Positions 13,913-26,270 of a DNA stretch of 58,192 nucleotides are shown here, piece by piece. The position numbers were made by a program, and so were the translations under genes. The notes under the pieces were generated by a model. It saw only the letters and a program-made list of their open reading frames with translations, was not told the DNA's origin and did not search any database. Source of the DNA: Didymodactylos carnosus (Eukaryota > Rotifera > Eurotatoria > Philodinida > Philodinidae). The DNA is taken from the NCBI GenBank assembly GCA_905250885.1, contig CAJNOQ010000270.1, forward strand, positions 1 through 58,192, in the 5' to 3' direction. Every line of letters begins with the position of its first letter. Position 1 is the stretch's first letter.

Positions 13913-16900
13913 AGAAGTAAAATATCATCAACCAATAATGTTTGAAAACGGAAAAAAATCAGGTTGTTTATTGTTTTCGATATCGTGTTGTTATTTTTAA
14001 AACTTTTCCGTTTTTGTAATAATAAATATCGGATAAAAGTAAACTGTATGTATACAAACACAAAACCAATACGTAGTAAATAAAGAATACATAAGAGTGG
14101 GCTCAACATTTTTCTTTTTTGATTGTTCGTTGAATAGGACCGTTTTGAGTCCGATAGCATGTAATTTGTTCTATTAGGGTTTAGCAAAATTTAAACTTGG
14201 ACTAGCGCTTGAAATATATTTAGGCAACTGTGAGATTTTATCTTCAGTGTAATGAATTTTCTACTTATTCTTAAACGAGCTCAAACTTCCTCTATATCTA
14301 CTATATCCATGAACTTAATCCAAGTCTTGCGAGACCGTACAAAGGGCGTTTTGAAAAACTATGATTTTTCATGTGAAGTCCTATTTTTTCATTTAAAAAG
14401 CATTTTAAACCAAAACAAGTACATATCCAAAATCGGTGTGTAAAAGTGCATTGAATGTTATCATTTTTAAATAGTCTGTATTGAAAAGTTTTACCCAGAA
14501 TCCTTTCCGGCATTTTTAATCGAAAGCTACAAGTTTTTAAGTTCAGTTTTTCTAGCGATAATACTAGTCTTAGAAGTAAAGAATCATTCCAAGCCATTTC
14601 CAATGATAAAAAACTAATGTCCACCTTCTTAGTGAAAAATTTTAATTGTGAGTGTCCCGCTAATTGATTGAAGAATTTATCCTAATACTGATACAATACT
14701 GTGTATATTTTGAAGAAATAAAAGGATCAGTTGGATTTCTTTTTAAATTTTTTGTGTGCATATTACCTTCAGCGAAAAAATCTTTTTATTCATTCTCTCT
14801 TAACCCTTTACCCCCCGCGAGCTTTTCTTTAGAGCTTTCTGAAAGCCAATCAATCAGTCCGGTCTTATAGCCCGAACGGGATATATATCTCGATCAGACT
14901 GTTTTGTATATCCCCACTAGAATTTAAAAAATCATGAATGGTAGACCCTTAAACCAAGACTAGAGCATCTTAGATTCCGACTCAGTTTTTCATCCGCTTT
15001 CTTATGCTATATTCACTTTTCTGCAATAATGTCACGATTTTTGCGATAATGATTTTTTCCAAAATGTTTTGCAAAAATATCCCGATCAGGATATAAATTT
15101 TCTGTGATATCCCGTTCGGGATGTAGAGTATATTTCGAACAGGATATCGCTCGTGAGACCGTACTGCCATTTAAATGGAAGTTAAGGGCACTAAGTATAA
15201 ACATACCATCAATTTTTTAAATTCATTCAAAAATTTGAATTTTCAACTTTTAAGATTTATTACAAATTATATACGACAAACATAATATGGCGACTTGATG
15301 AACAAAAGCAAACATGTCTTGAAAAATAGTGTAAAACTCCAGCAAAAATGGTGGTTTCGTTTTGAGTCATCGGCAGTCCACTGTTATGAGTAGAAGGTTG
15401 TTCCAGTGATGCCATATAAAACAGAACATATTAATGCATCTTTCTTCATCAACACATTATACAAAATAAAAGTCTGTTTTGGTGAAAAAATTTGAATAAG
15501 CGAAAATGCGTTTTAGAAAAATTACTAATTTTAAATTTTAATTATCTCAGAGAGAAAGCAACATACAAAATAAATTTTTTTTGATCAATCGATAGCTTAT
15601 GAAATTCTCTACAAACAATAAGTAATTAGTTCTTTGATCGTATATTTCATTACTTTTTTATACCGATTTACCAATGCCCACGCCTGTGGACATTGGGAGT
15701 AAAGAGTTAACTTGGAATAGTGACAATGGTCCCGATCATTAGCAATACAATGAGAGATGAGATATAGATGTCAAGTATTTAAATTATGAAAAAACAATTA
15801 TTTCTCATACTGATCTAAACTAGCGTTCTGAGAAACTGAGTCCAGATCTCGACCCCGTCCGCATCCCGGCAAGGTTTTTTTTCAACCCCATTTTCGTAAT
15901 TTCTAATCCTGTATATATGATACCTAATTTATTAATCTTTTTTTTGTCAAACATGCATCATGCATCAATGTATGGATAAAATTTATTTATCTGCCATATA
16001 TGATTATGATCTACTGCATAGTGCAGAAACTGCTATGAAGAATTTTGACTCGAACTTGCCCACCTCTGCCTTGTATCGACTCCTAAAATTGTTAAGCGGT
16101 GCAAGGGCTACATCTAACACTTTTCCATCCGTTTCCCATTCCGTCACATGTAGGTTCAAAGAGAGAATTTACTTGATTAGCCTGCGTAGTAGTAAATCCC
16201 GATCCTGACAAAAATTGTTTTTTTCAGTCTTGATTCCGATCCTAACAAAATCGGGATTCGCACAGGACTCTAATCGTGTGAATGAGGGAAATAGTATCGG
16301 CGAACGAGCAAACTGCATGTGATTGATGTTATTAATTTTTCAGGATCATTGATGCTAGGTGATTTCATAGAGTCCGTACTACATCGGCCTTAGGTGTATA
16401 AGCGCAGTCGTATATAAATGGAAACTGCATAGTTGAATCACAACTGCCGCCATATATGTCTCATGTTTAAGAGGAACTAAGTTAATGTTTTTCATTTATA
16501 TCGTGCCGACTAATTATCATATTTAAACAATTGAAATAAAAAGAATATAATTAAGAAAGTACTTTTCAGTCGAACGGAAAAGAATTTTTTGTCTTCTTCG
16601 CTATTTGCATTAACAAATATTAAATACAGAAAATAAAATAAAAGATTACATGTTGGAAGGCAAAATACAACAACAACAACAACAACAATAATAAAAAAAG
16701 AGATTTCACTAGCATCAATAAAAAAAAGAAAGAAAGAAAGAAAGAATATAACAAGTCAAGAAAAAATGGAACGTGTCTTTTCTGAAGAAAAGATAAAGAA
16801 CAGACAAAAGTAAAAACAGAATATTGCCAAAATAATATGAGATTTAGAAGATTGACAACAATATAGGACACCGGAATTGAAGATTTCTTCATGCATAGTG

Positions 16901-16965
16901 TAGATATCAAATAATCAGAAAACAGAAAGACATTTTCATTCTCGAAAATTTTATATTTTTACTTA
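13913..16965. other. Gene-free tract between RPS23 and STIM 3' ends
   Basis: Convergent spacer. It contains AATAAA-like sites soon after RPS23 (about 14020), a possible piggyBac-type element (14804-15706), CAA/AAGA microsatellites at about 16668-16745 and GAGTCC-ended repeat debris at about 15837-16275. The frames seen are not supported as genes. Confidence 0.5.
14804..15706. mobile_element. Possible piggyBac-type miniature element
   Basis: TTAA followed by CCCTTTACCCCC starts the segment at 14800-14815, and GGGAGTAAAGAG followed by TTAA closes it at 15695-15710. The ends match at 10 of 12 bases and both abut TTAA, the piggyBac target. A hairpin (CCAATGCCCACG/TGGACATTGG) lies just inside the right end. 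No transposase is coded. The short imperfect ends leave room for chance. Confidence 0.4.
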
Positions 16966-19900
16966 TCATTGTTTTAATTCTTTTTTTTTTGAACGAAATG
17001 GTTTAAATATTTTCGTAGCAGAAAATTGTTTACGTGTTTTATCCGGTGTTCCCACAGAATTTGAACATGAAAATATTTGTGATGCTGTTTCATATGGTAA
17101 CATACGATCGATAGACTCTTGACTGTGTATTGTTGACGGATAGCCTTGATGATAGCCTTGATGAGAATGATCAGATAATGATGATGGCATATTAACAACA
17201 GAGCCGTTTTGACGATTATTTAATTCACCACTATACAGCATATCAGCAATGCCCGTTGTGGAATTTGAATAGGACAAGGCAAAATTTGCTATAGCACTAT
17301 TTCCGTTCCTGATAGGACGATTAAGTGCACGACGTTTGAGCGTTACAGATGATGAATTAGATGATTCAAGACCACTATCCGCTTGGCTAAGTGTATCATC
17401 AATGACACGTAGTGGTTGAGGAGGATTGATCGCTAAACCACGATTATTATTATGTACACTACTAAAATATGAAACTAAAAGTAAAAATGAACTGTACTTT
17501 TTATTTGCTTTAGATACTCATTACCCATTTATTTTCGATGGATCTAATGAATTTATTAAACCACATGTGTCATAAGTTGACGATTTTGAACGTGAAAAGG
17601 CATCTGAACAAAAAGAAAATATATAAAAATACAATTGAAGAATGTGATCATATTTAACATACATTCCCCGCAGGTGCCAACTAAAGAAAGGAATGATGTA
17701 AAAAATTAGTTTAAAGACAAGCAGAAGATGAGTGAACAGCTCATTTATTTCTGAAGTGTGATGAAACTTCTCTAATTTTTCAAAGTTTGTCTTAGACTAT
17801 CATAGTCTTTGTGGCATGTTATGCTTCATATATATTCATTCAATGCCGAGATTATTTGCTAAACAACATTGGTTTAATATATTCACCCACAAATCCTCCA
17901 TGAAAATTCTCTCATCAACGACGCCAACTTCTGAATAAGTCACCGGTTCGTTTCCTCAGAATAAGGTGTCAAGTTTCAGATTTGGCAAGAAATAGTAACT
18001 CTGATATAAACCAAAGATGTCATATAATAAAATAATTCTCGCAAAATAAACTATGGAAGAGTAATAATTGTTTGCGTAAGCATGAAGCGTAACCCATTTC
18101 AAAAGATAGACTCATCCCTCCAAAGTCTAGCCGGAAAAATTAATTGATTATAAAGAAATATAAGTGCTAGAAATATACGGGTGGACCATTCAAACACATT
18201 AGATGAAATTAGACAATTTTAGCTGTTTTTAAGCGCTATTAAAGCCAGCAGACAAAATGTTCCCTTATCCCTACAAATTTGCTTAAGTTACTAACCGAAG
18301 AAAAATTTACAAATTTATGGCTGAATTACAGTTAGAAGCAAAAAGCACCACAACCATTTTGACCACTTTGATATTTACTAAAGGGATGGACACAATAGAG
18401 GACCCGGGTCTTATAGCGCGTCCTAGCGCTCATAACTTTGAAGGGGGTCTTCTGAAGCGTCCCTAAAAATAGTTGATTTTGAGCTGAAATCGATGATCGA
18501 GAGTTCGCACTGTATACAAAGCTGTGTACACTTCTTTATGTCTGGTAGCTGTGTATTCACTCTAACAGCTGAGGAAAAAGACGAACGCAGAAATTAGTGT
18601 TTGATTGAACTCAAAAATCATCATATTTTAGGTAAAAAATTCGATAAAAAAAGGGGGTCTTCTAACGTGTTTTTTGCATTATTAGTTCAAGAGTGGTCTT
18701 GTAACAGGGAAGGAGTCCTCTATTATATCCATTCCTTTACTGGAAAAAGTTAGAAAAGCTTGTCGTTTTAGTTCATTATTCCTATAAGTAAGTAACTCAC
18801 CTCTAATGCGTGAAACTTGCAAGAAGATAATAAAAAAATTTGAATCAAATCACAAGGGATATGAAAGCAAGTGTGTTAACGATAAAGGAGAAATTTTTTA
18901 AAGAAAAAACTAGTGTTCCTGTAACAAACTTACCCGCTGGATTAACTCCCGATGTCACAGAACCATTATATATTGATGGTGAAGTTGTCGTTGATATGGA
19001 TGATGATTGATTTGAAGCTATTTGTCCTATAAAATCATCACGATTGACTAATACTGCTATTTTATGCCAACGTCTTTCACGTTCTTCATATTCATCTTGT
19101 ATTTCAGCTAGTTTTTCTCTAGAGAAATAACAAAATCATAAAACGTTTAGTAAGAAATTTTTTATTTAGATCAATAAAATACTAACTTAGCTGCATTAAT
19201 CAATTCACCAACATCATCCATGCAGCTTGTATGCGCAATTCGCACAGCACCAAAAAAGCCTTTTTGCATTTTAGATATTTTGGTCATCTAAAGAGAATTG
19301 AATGAAAAAATAAAGGTGCATTATTACACGTCTTTACACTTACATGTTCTTTGGCATTCATCATTGCATTTTCGGCTAATTTTCGTTTTATTTCAAATGC
19401 TGCCTCTTCTAAATCATGTGTTCGTTGCAATAATTCAAGTAATTCAGACGGTGCTTCATAAGACTGATGTCTAGCATGTTCTTCCGCTTTACGGAGTGCT
19501 ATTCTCAACTAAAATAATTGTAACGTTTTCCTTAGTAAAAGATACAGGCCGCTAAATCAATGTATAACTACATTATCCTGCGATTAGTTGTATACCTGTT
19601 CAATTTCTTGTATAGATAGTTTTAACTGTTTGTCGTGATCAGGAGTTGAATCACGAAGTTTTCGTAACTTCTCAGCTTCTTCCTAAGATAAATACGAAAA
19701 CAATATTAATATACCATATTATATATTTGAATTGGCTTTGCATCACCTTGGTTCGCTGAACTTCAACATACCATGCATATAACAGACCACGATCAACTTT
19801 CGTTTTATCTTTTAGTTCATTATCCATTGATTTCATTCTAGATTTTAAAAAAAATGGATTGATATTTGTCCAGTCTTCTTGTTACTCTCTTTTTACTGTA

Positions 19901-21014
19901 AATTACATACTTTCCCGTACATGCAATCAGATCAACTTCGCATTTTTGTAATGCTTCCAATTCTTTCATCATAATATTCATATGTTCTTGAGTTTTACGA
20001 TGTCGAATAAATGCATAAATACAACCACCAATTGATATCAACAATGCTGACATCAATATCATATCTTTAACAAGATTATGAGGATCTTAAATAAAAAGAA
20101 TGATTAACACTAACCGAATATTAAACTATCTTTAACACTCACTTTGTGGGGGACCGAACAATACCACATCAGTTGCTTTAATTATTAATCGTCGTTTGTG
20201 TCTCGGATCTCTGATATGCATTATACCTGTTATATAATGTTTTTCATTAGCTGCTAATCTTGAAAAATAATAAAAATTGTCATTGATTTTCTATTTAATT
20301 TTAAAAGGAATAAAATTACCTTGGTATTATTCGACCATCAATTTGATTTCGTCTAAAATTTTCTACATACATTGGCAAATGGACGAAATTAACAAGCCAA
20401 TCAACCACATCATCGACAGTCCAGTTATAAACTAATATAAGTAAACAACAAATGTTGATAAAAAGAATAATTCTTCAATTTTAGGGTATTCTAACCGGCA
20501 CTATTATGCCATTGGTGCCATAAATCTTCAACTGTTATGTGTAAATCAGCATCTTGAAATTGTTTGTGACGTTCAGCATCGGTCTTTGATTCTAATTCTT
20601 CTGTAATAAACTATAAAAGAAACATTAAAAGTCAAGATAAAGTGATTTACGGAAGATCTATGCTCATCCTCGATGTTAATTTCTCAAAGATGTGGTGAAT
20701 ATCGTTAAAACTTGTCGATTATACTTACCTCGCTACTTTCTGATGCTTCAATTAATCCATCTTTATCATCGTCCATTTGTTCATGTATGGCTTTTACAGC
20801 TATACGTCCTAATCGATCTTTATCTGCATCTGTACATAGGTTGAAAATACCCGTACAATCTATGAATCAAATAAACAAGCAAAGAGTAAAAGAGATTTGG
20901 TGCATTTGTTGTCTACTAACCTGGATCGGGAATGTTGTATGCAATGGACTGTTGGCTCTTGCATACTTGTAGCAATAAAATGAGGTAAATGAGTATAAAT
21001 GGAAAGAGCCTCAT
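16966..21014 (-). CDS. STIM1: Stromal interaction molecule (STIM), ER calcium sensor
   Basis: Thirteen exons join to 648 residues: 21014-20921, 20859-20729, 20610-20496, 20431-20320, 20258-20143, 20085-19911, 19837-19747, 19682-19596, 19508-19344, 19287-19187, 19118-18934, 17603-17525, 17461-16966. STIM senses falling ER calcium and opens Orai channels. Seen in order: signal peptide (MRLFPFILIYLILLLQVCKS), canonical EF loop at 61-72 (D61, D63, D65, G66, E72), SAM domain about 113-185, one membrane helix 198-216, coiled coils, the Orai-activating region about 324-425, and a lysine-rich tail (KIFKPFRSKKKELKQ) like the lipid-binding tail of vertebrate STIM. The basic cluster inside the activating region is thinner than in human STIM1 (TKISKMQK). 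Intron 11 is 1330 bp and holds a miniature transposon. Invertebrates usually have one Stim; the symbol marks the family. Confidence 0.95.
18377..18741. mobile_element. Miniature inverted-repeat element in STIM intron 11
   Basis: The left end (CTAAAGGGATGGACACAATA, then GAGGAC) and the right end (GTCCTC, then TATTATATCCATTCCTTTAC) are inverted copies over about 26 bases with a few mismatches. A GGGGGTCTTCT motif is repeated inside. No coding frame. The target duplication is unclear. It accounts for part of the one long intron of the gene. Confidence 0.7.
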
Positions 21015-21120
21015 TCGAAAACATCAATCTAAAAATCATTAGAATGACATCTAAAGATAAATTCAGCTGAAAAGTCAAATTACTAATAATCCTTCTCGTT
21101 ATTGTCACTACAGATTGTCG

Positions 21121-21805
21121 TTACTTCGGTACCGGTACTGTTTTCGAGCAACATCGAAAATTTCGGTTCAGTACCAGGGAAAGTACCGAAAAGTTCGATA
21201 TTTACGAAAAAAATTAAGGGACGGGAGTCTTTGCGATTTAAGGAGAGAAAAACTTCTTGTGAGTTCAAAAATAGATTTAGATAATGAAAAAAACTTCGCT
21301 TCCAGTTGGTACCAAACGCTAGAGTCCTGCAGGTTTGAGATTTTTTTGACCGGACCTGGTCAGATGAACTGAAACCCGTCCCGAATCCGCCAGAACTGTT
21401 CCGGGATCCCGAACCCGAACCCGATCCAGATTTTTTCAAATAAAACCCGTCCCGAACCCGCTCGAATCCGAAATATTCTTTTTCTAGTGAAGTAGTGCTC
21501 TCTTTCGTTTTAACATTAGTAAATTTCTACTCCTGAAGGTATAAAAATAAAATTCACTTGGTCAGTTGTACTTCTAGTGCGAAACACCTGTCCGTCTTCC
21601 TTATTTTCCATTCTTTTTTATTTATTTAGAATTGTCTCTTATCTTCCCTATATCAAACTAGAAGAATCGGGATCGGAAACAAACCCAATCCTGAACCCGT
21701 TCAGATGAACGAAAACCCGTCCCGAACCCGAAAAAAAGCTTTTGGAATCGGGTTAAACCCGCCGGACTCTACTCTATCAAACGCTCGGTGCCGGTACCGC
21801 CAATT
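21121..21805. mobile_element. Miniature element with CGGTACCGG ends, split by another insertion
   Basis: CGGTACCGGTACTG at 21127-21140 and CGGTGCCGGTACCG at 21786-21799 are inverted partners. The interior is interrupted at 21321-21777 by a second element. Removing that would leave an element of only about 230 bp. Outer boundaries are uncertain because I see no clear target duplication. Confidence 0.55.
21321..21777. mobile_element. Nested hAT-like element with AGAGTCC ends
   Basis: The ends AGAGTCCTGCAGGTTT and (inverted) AGAGTCCGGCGGGTTT match well. CAAACGCT flanks it at 21313-21320 and 21778-21785, an 8-bp target duplication (the boundary could shift by one base; the right end has about seven extra bases). 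Inside are CCCGAACCCG-type tandem repeats, which explain the glycine/serine-rich minus-strand frame at 21083-21439. Similar GAGTCC-ended debris lies near 15837 and 16275. Confidence 0.65.
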
Positions 21806-24800
21806 ACCTGGTTGTCATCCAAAAAGTTTTTAAAAAACAGTCACATTAATTAATAGCTATCGCACTGAAACAATGAGTTATACTACTCAACTGATAGTCA
21901 AATATTTGACTGAAAGATTTAAAAAACCGTTTGAGTATTTTAGAAAACGCTTAGGCATCTATTACAAAACTCAAAAGCGTTTTTCATCTCTACTAAACCT
22001 AAAATAGTTTTACCTAGTGACACTTTACATTAAAAAACATTTTTACTAAATCTTTTTAAGAGTTTAGTAACAGATATAAAAAAACATTTTCGTCTACTAA
22101 ATTCTTTTTTATGAATTTTATAAAATACACTTGTTTTTAGAGATTATATAGACTATTGAGCGCTAACTGGCATTTCTGATATTATTCATAGGTGAAGTAA
22201 CGAGTACCGGTCTTAACGGGGTCTTAAAAGATTAACATAAAAAAATCTAGCCATATCATCTTTGAAACGAAAACCTTATTACTGGAGAGTGCAGAAATAC
22301 ATGTATCAGAGTCTAATACATGTGCAAGCATACTGTTGAAAACTCCTTATATTGGCTTTCAAAATTTTAGATTTTCTTTTCAAATGTTTCAGACGAAAGT
22401 TTTAATTTATGGATCTTCATGATTTTTTTTAGGGAAAATCACTAACTTATTTTATAAAGCGTATAATTAGCTTAAAATCTTTCTTTATGATCAAATGAAA
22501 GTAACTTTTAAGCCTATTTGAATGATGCAAAGAAGAGGATTTCCAACACTTTTAATACATCACAATAATGACACCTACTTCTCAAAAACAAACAAACAGT
22601 GCGCCTCTTCTTCCCTATCCTACACGTCAATTTTCCAAAATATTGTTATCCAAGACACCAGTACTGTAAAAGGTTTTGACTTTGGTCCGAGGATTTTTTC
22701 TGTGATGATTTTTAAAAGTTCTCATCGAATATCAATCTTCCAGTTGCACTCAAGAAACAATAAAAAAAAAATACCTAATTGTAACTAATTATGTTTAATA
22801 CGAATGCAAGCTTGTTTTGCGTATAATATTTGTTAGGACTTATATGTCGCCTGAAAAATCCAAACGAACAAATATTTTTCGAAGAATTCGCTGATACAGA
22901 CAATCTGTAGTTTTAATCTTAGAATAAATGTGTTCATCCAAACGTTATGTGTAATGTACTATGATGGAAATGTATTTACTCATCTTAATATAGGTATAAG
23001 GTAATTAAATCGAATGATAGATAAAATATTTTCTTTCGTTTTCTCGCTCTATCGACTGCAGCACCTCAATAAATAAGATGAATAATGGATAAAAATACAG
23101 TACATGCTACTATTTTTATTTATTTTTTCATTAGAATAATAACTAGTGATTTTTATAAGACTACGCTTTTAAAATCATAAATCATCTGACATTCTTTAGT
23201 TAATCTTATTTTTAAGAACATTAAATTACAAGGACTAAACAGGATTTACTCTTGTAGTTTTTACAGAAATTTATATATCTTCTGCGTGAAAATTCTTCTA
23301 CATAATAAACGTTCCAGTACACTTCTCAGAATTACAGTTCTTTTCTGTTCACATGATATTTAGCAAATAAATCATGCATAAAAAGATCATTAGAAGTAGA
23401 CTACAATGCGTTTAAATTTTAACTAATGCTCTTCACAGATAAAATTCATCTTTAAATAATCAGACTTTTATATGAAATTGAGAATAATATTCATTCAGAA
23501 ATCATACGTTTTTTTTTTTACATATGACCCGTCTTTTTGCTTTCCTTTTGTTGTTGTCGAAAAAAAAAAACATATTAACAAAAGAATACAAAAAAAAAAG
23601 CAATTTCGAAAAAGTTAGGTATACTTACCAGGTGATAATACGTTATTTATCAATATTTCAACACAATTCTGGCATGTAATTTTATTATATCAAAGAGAGA
23701 ATATAAAAATTTCGAGTATTTTTTTGATATTTATTGCTTGCCATCACTTAACACATAAAAAAATTTGACAAAACGTAATCTTTCTATGTTTTCCCTGTCA
23801 AAAATTGTCTAACGGTCAAATCCATTTATTATAAGCGTTCTTGTGTACGGACAAGGCAGAGAACAACAAGAAAGATCCATTCATGTTTTTCTCATAAAAA
23901 AACAAGTCCAAAAACAAGAATGTTTTTTGCAGCAGTTGCTGCAAGTTAAAATAGTAACAATATGCAAAACAGCTTATTTTTGTTGATTCTTTTTTTGTCT
24001 GAATAGTATCGATTACAGTTGCGTCCTACCGTTTATAAAGATAAAAACAATTAAGTCTTTAAAGAAAAAATAGAAAGATTTACATGATGCTATAAGCAGA
24101 TATGATATTGTTATAACTATATGTTACAGAGCATTTTTTAGTTTACTGGAAAAGAGAAAGATTTTTGTACATATAACTATAAAGATATATTACGCATTTT
24201 TCTGCTAAAGAACAAGAAAAAGAAAGAAACAGGATGATAAAAAAATAATAATTTAAGTCAAGTAAATATCACAGCTGATTAAATCACCCGTGACGGACTA
24301 GCATTACAAAACAAAAACATGCTTTTTTCTCGCTAATAGTGGCATATTCTTTGTGAAGAAAGTTTGGCAAAAAGCCCCATCTTGTATCTAAAAAATAAAC
24401 TTATCTCACCTGGTAGACATAATTGTTTAGAATATTCACGTTTTTGGCAAGTATCTTAATAAAAACTCACTCAGTCGTGAAAAGAATGTTTGAATATTGG
24501 TGAGAATCCTTAACTGGATTTTCTTTCAAACATATAGATATTTATAGTAGACTTTTCTCTTCAAAGTGCGGCGTCATGCTACTCTGTGCAATTATGCTCT
24601 AAAGAGGTATAAGCATTATTTTATAACTATTACATTTAGACAAGAATAATCATCACAAATATTTTTCTAAAAAAGTATGTTGTTACTGATCAAGTTAATT
24701 ATCTTTTGCGTATGAAAAAGTCTACATACCATAGCAAAAAAATAGAATATTCCTCTAAATAGATCAATTAACTCTAGGGAGTTTCTTTCATAATCTGCTA

Positions 24801-25735
24801 TTCGAACAAATCATCTCATTTTTACATTCAAGGAGAAGCAAGCACTGTTATGACATCTTGTCAAAACTGTCAGATATAAAAAAGTTTCTTACCATCGAAC
24901 AATTGTTTACTTCTAACGTACACCTGTTCCATCTTCCAACCTGTCTTATTTCTACACTTCCGTTGTTTTTTTCAGATTATTATTATAGCTTTCTTTATTT
25001 TCCAGACAAACCAAGGTTAATAAAAAATAGCTCGTCCATCAATTTTTACATACCTTTCATGCATTTCATAGAAGATAAGCACTCCTAATCATAGATTGAT
25101 TCGTCTTAGCAAAACAAGAATCAAGAAAGAATTTTTTGAAAGAAGAGAGGGTTAGTAATAATATTGATGAAGGCAGAGATAGATAGAAAACAACTAAAAA
25201 TGATAACACCAATCGTTCTTCCTAGTTTAATTCACTCCATTATACATGTGATAACGTTATTCTCAACCTGACATTCTCATTTTTGATGCATAGAATTTTA
25301 TAACAATTTAAATTCACGTCTTGTTGGTGTAAAATTGATAAACTGTTATTTATCCTTTATCGAAATAGAAATCATTTAGTTTTTCGTTTAATAGAAAGTA
25401 TTTCGTATCTAGTGCAGCATAATGGTTTACCTTTTGATCAGTTTGTTGCCATGAAGAAAGAGACAGAATTTGCAATAAACATATGATATATCGTGCTAAT
25501 AACTGATCAAGTATATATCGTCAAACCATTGACTTATAAGATGATTTTTATCAACATTCACCTCTAAAATAAAAATTCAAATTTTTGAGAGCATAGTGAG
25601 AGCACATAATACTAATAACGTAATTTAAAGGAAGGGACACTCTAGGAACGCTTTTTTCTAGATAATATAGCCGAATTGAATTAAATTTTATGTAATGAAA
25701 ATTCATCATATGAGCAAGTCGTAATAAAAAAATTC

Positions 25736-26270
25736 TAGTCCAAAATACTTAATTGTTCGACTTAATCTTAATTAAGTATTGACTACAGTCTTTATTTTGG
25801 TTCAATTTTGTCTTAATTCCATGAAATGTGATCTTAACCCTTTCTTGCCTTTGACTAAATCTGACGGTTCTGAAGGACAACTCGCTTAATAGCATCAAGG
25901 GCCTCTAATATGTGGTGTTCATGAATTTATAACATGAAAAGTTTGAACCAATTCCGTCAAACGCCAATATATTTTTATGATAAAGATTACATTCAGATTG
26001 TTGATTAGAAATCCACAATAGTTAGGCTTCAGATTGATATAAAATCTGTTTCTAAATGTCTAATAGTTCAAGTGAACTAAAGTTTTATAAAATGGCACTT
26101 ATAAGTGTCATAGGACAAGAAGGGGTTAAGTTCGATATTGACTTAAAATATCTTATGTAAATTATGAAAACCATCACACTTGAACGAACTAAATGCTAAA
26201 TTAAATCAGTGCTTAAGTGCATAAACTAACTTAAGAGTATTGATGAAACGCCTATATGATCTGTTTTAAA
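25736..26270. repeat. Dispersed TTAAG-rich repeat, copy 1, interrupted
   Basis: The sequence at 25768-25833 and 26130-26262 matches 51475-51680 in order (shared stretches such as ATCACACTTGAACGAACTAA), but here the match is broken at one TTAA by a 288-bp insertion. The right end carries GATGAAACGCC, also found in the other copies. Confidence 0.75.
25838..26125. mobile_element. piggyBac-type miniature element at a TTAA site
   Basis: The segment begins CCCTTTCTTGCC and ends GGACAAGAAGGGG, inverted ends of about 13 bases with two mismatches. TTAA lies on both sides (25834-25837 and 26126-26129). The related repeat at 51532-51560 has a single TTAA at the same place and no insert, so it shows the empty site. 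TTAA target choice with CCYT ends is diagnostic of piggyBac transposons. At 288 bp without a transposase it is non-autonomous. Confidence 0.88.

Noticed and set aside
21083..21439. Glycine/serine-rich minus-strand frame
   Set aside because: Product of CCCGAACCCG tandem repeats inside a nested transposon.
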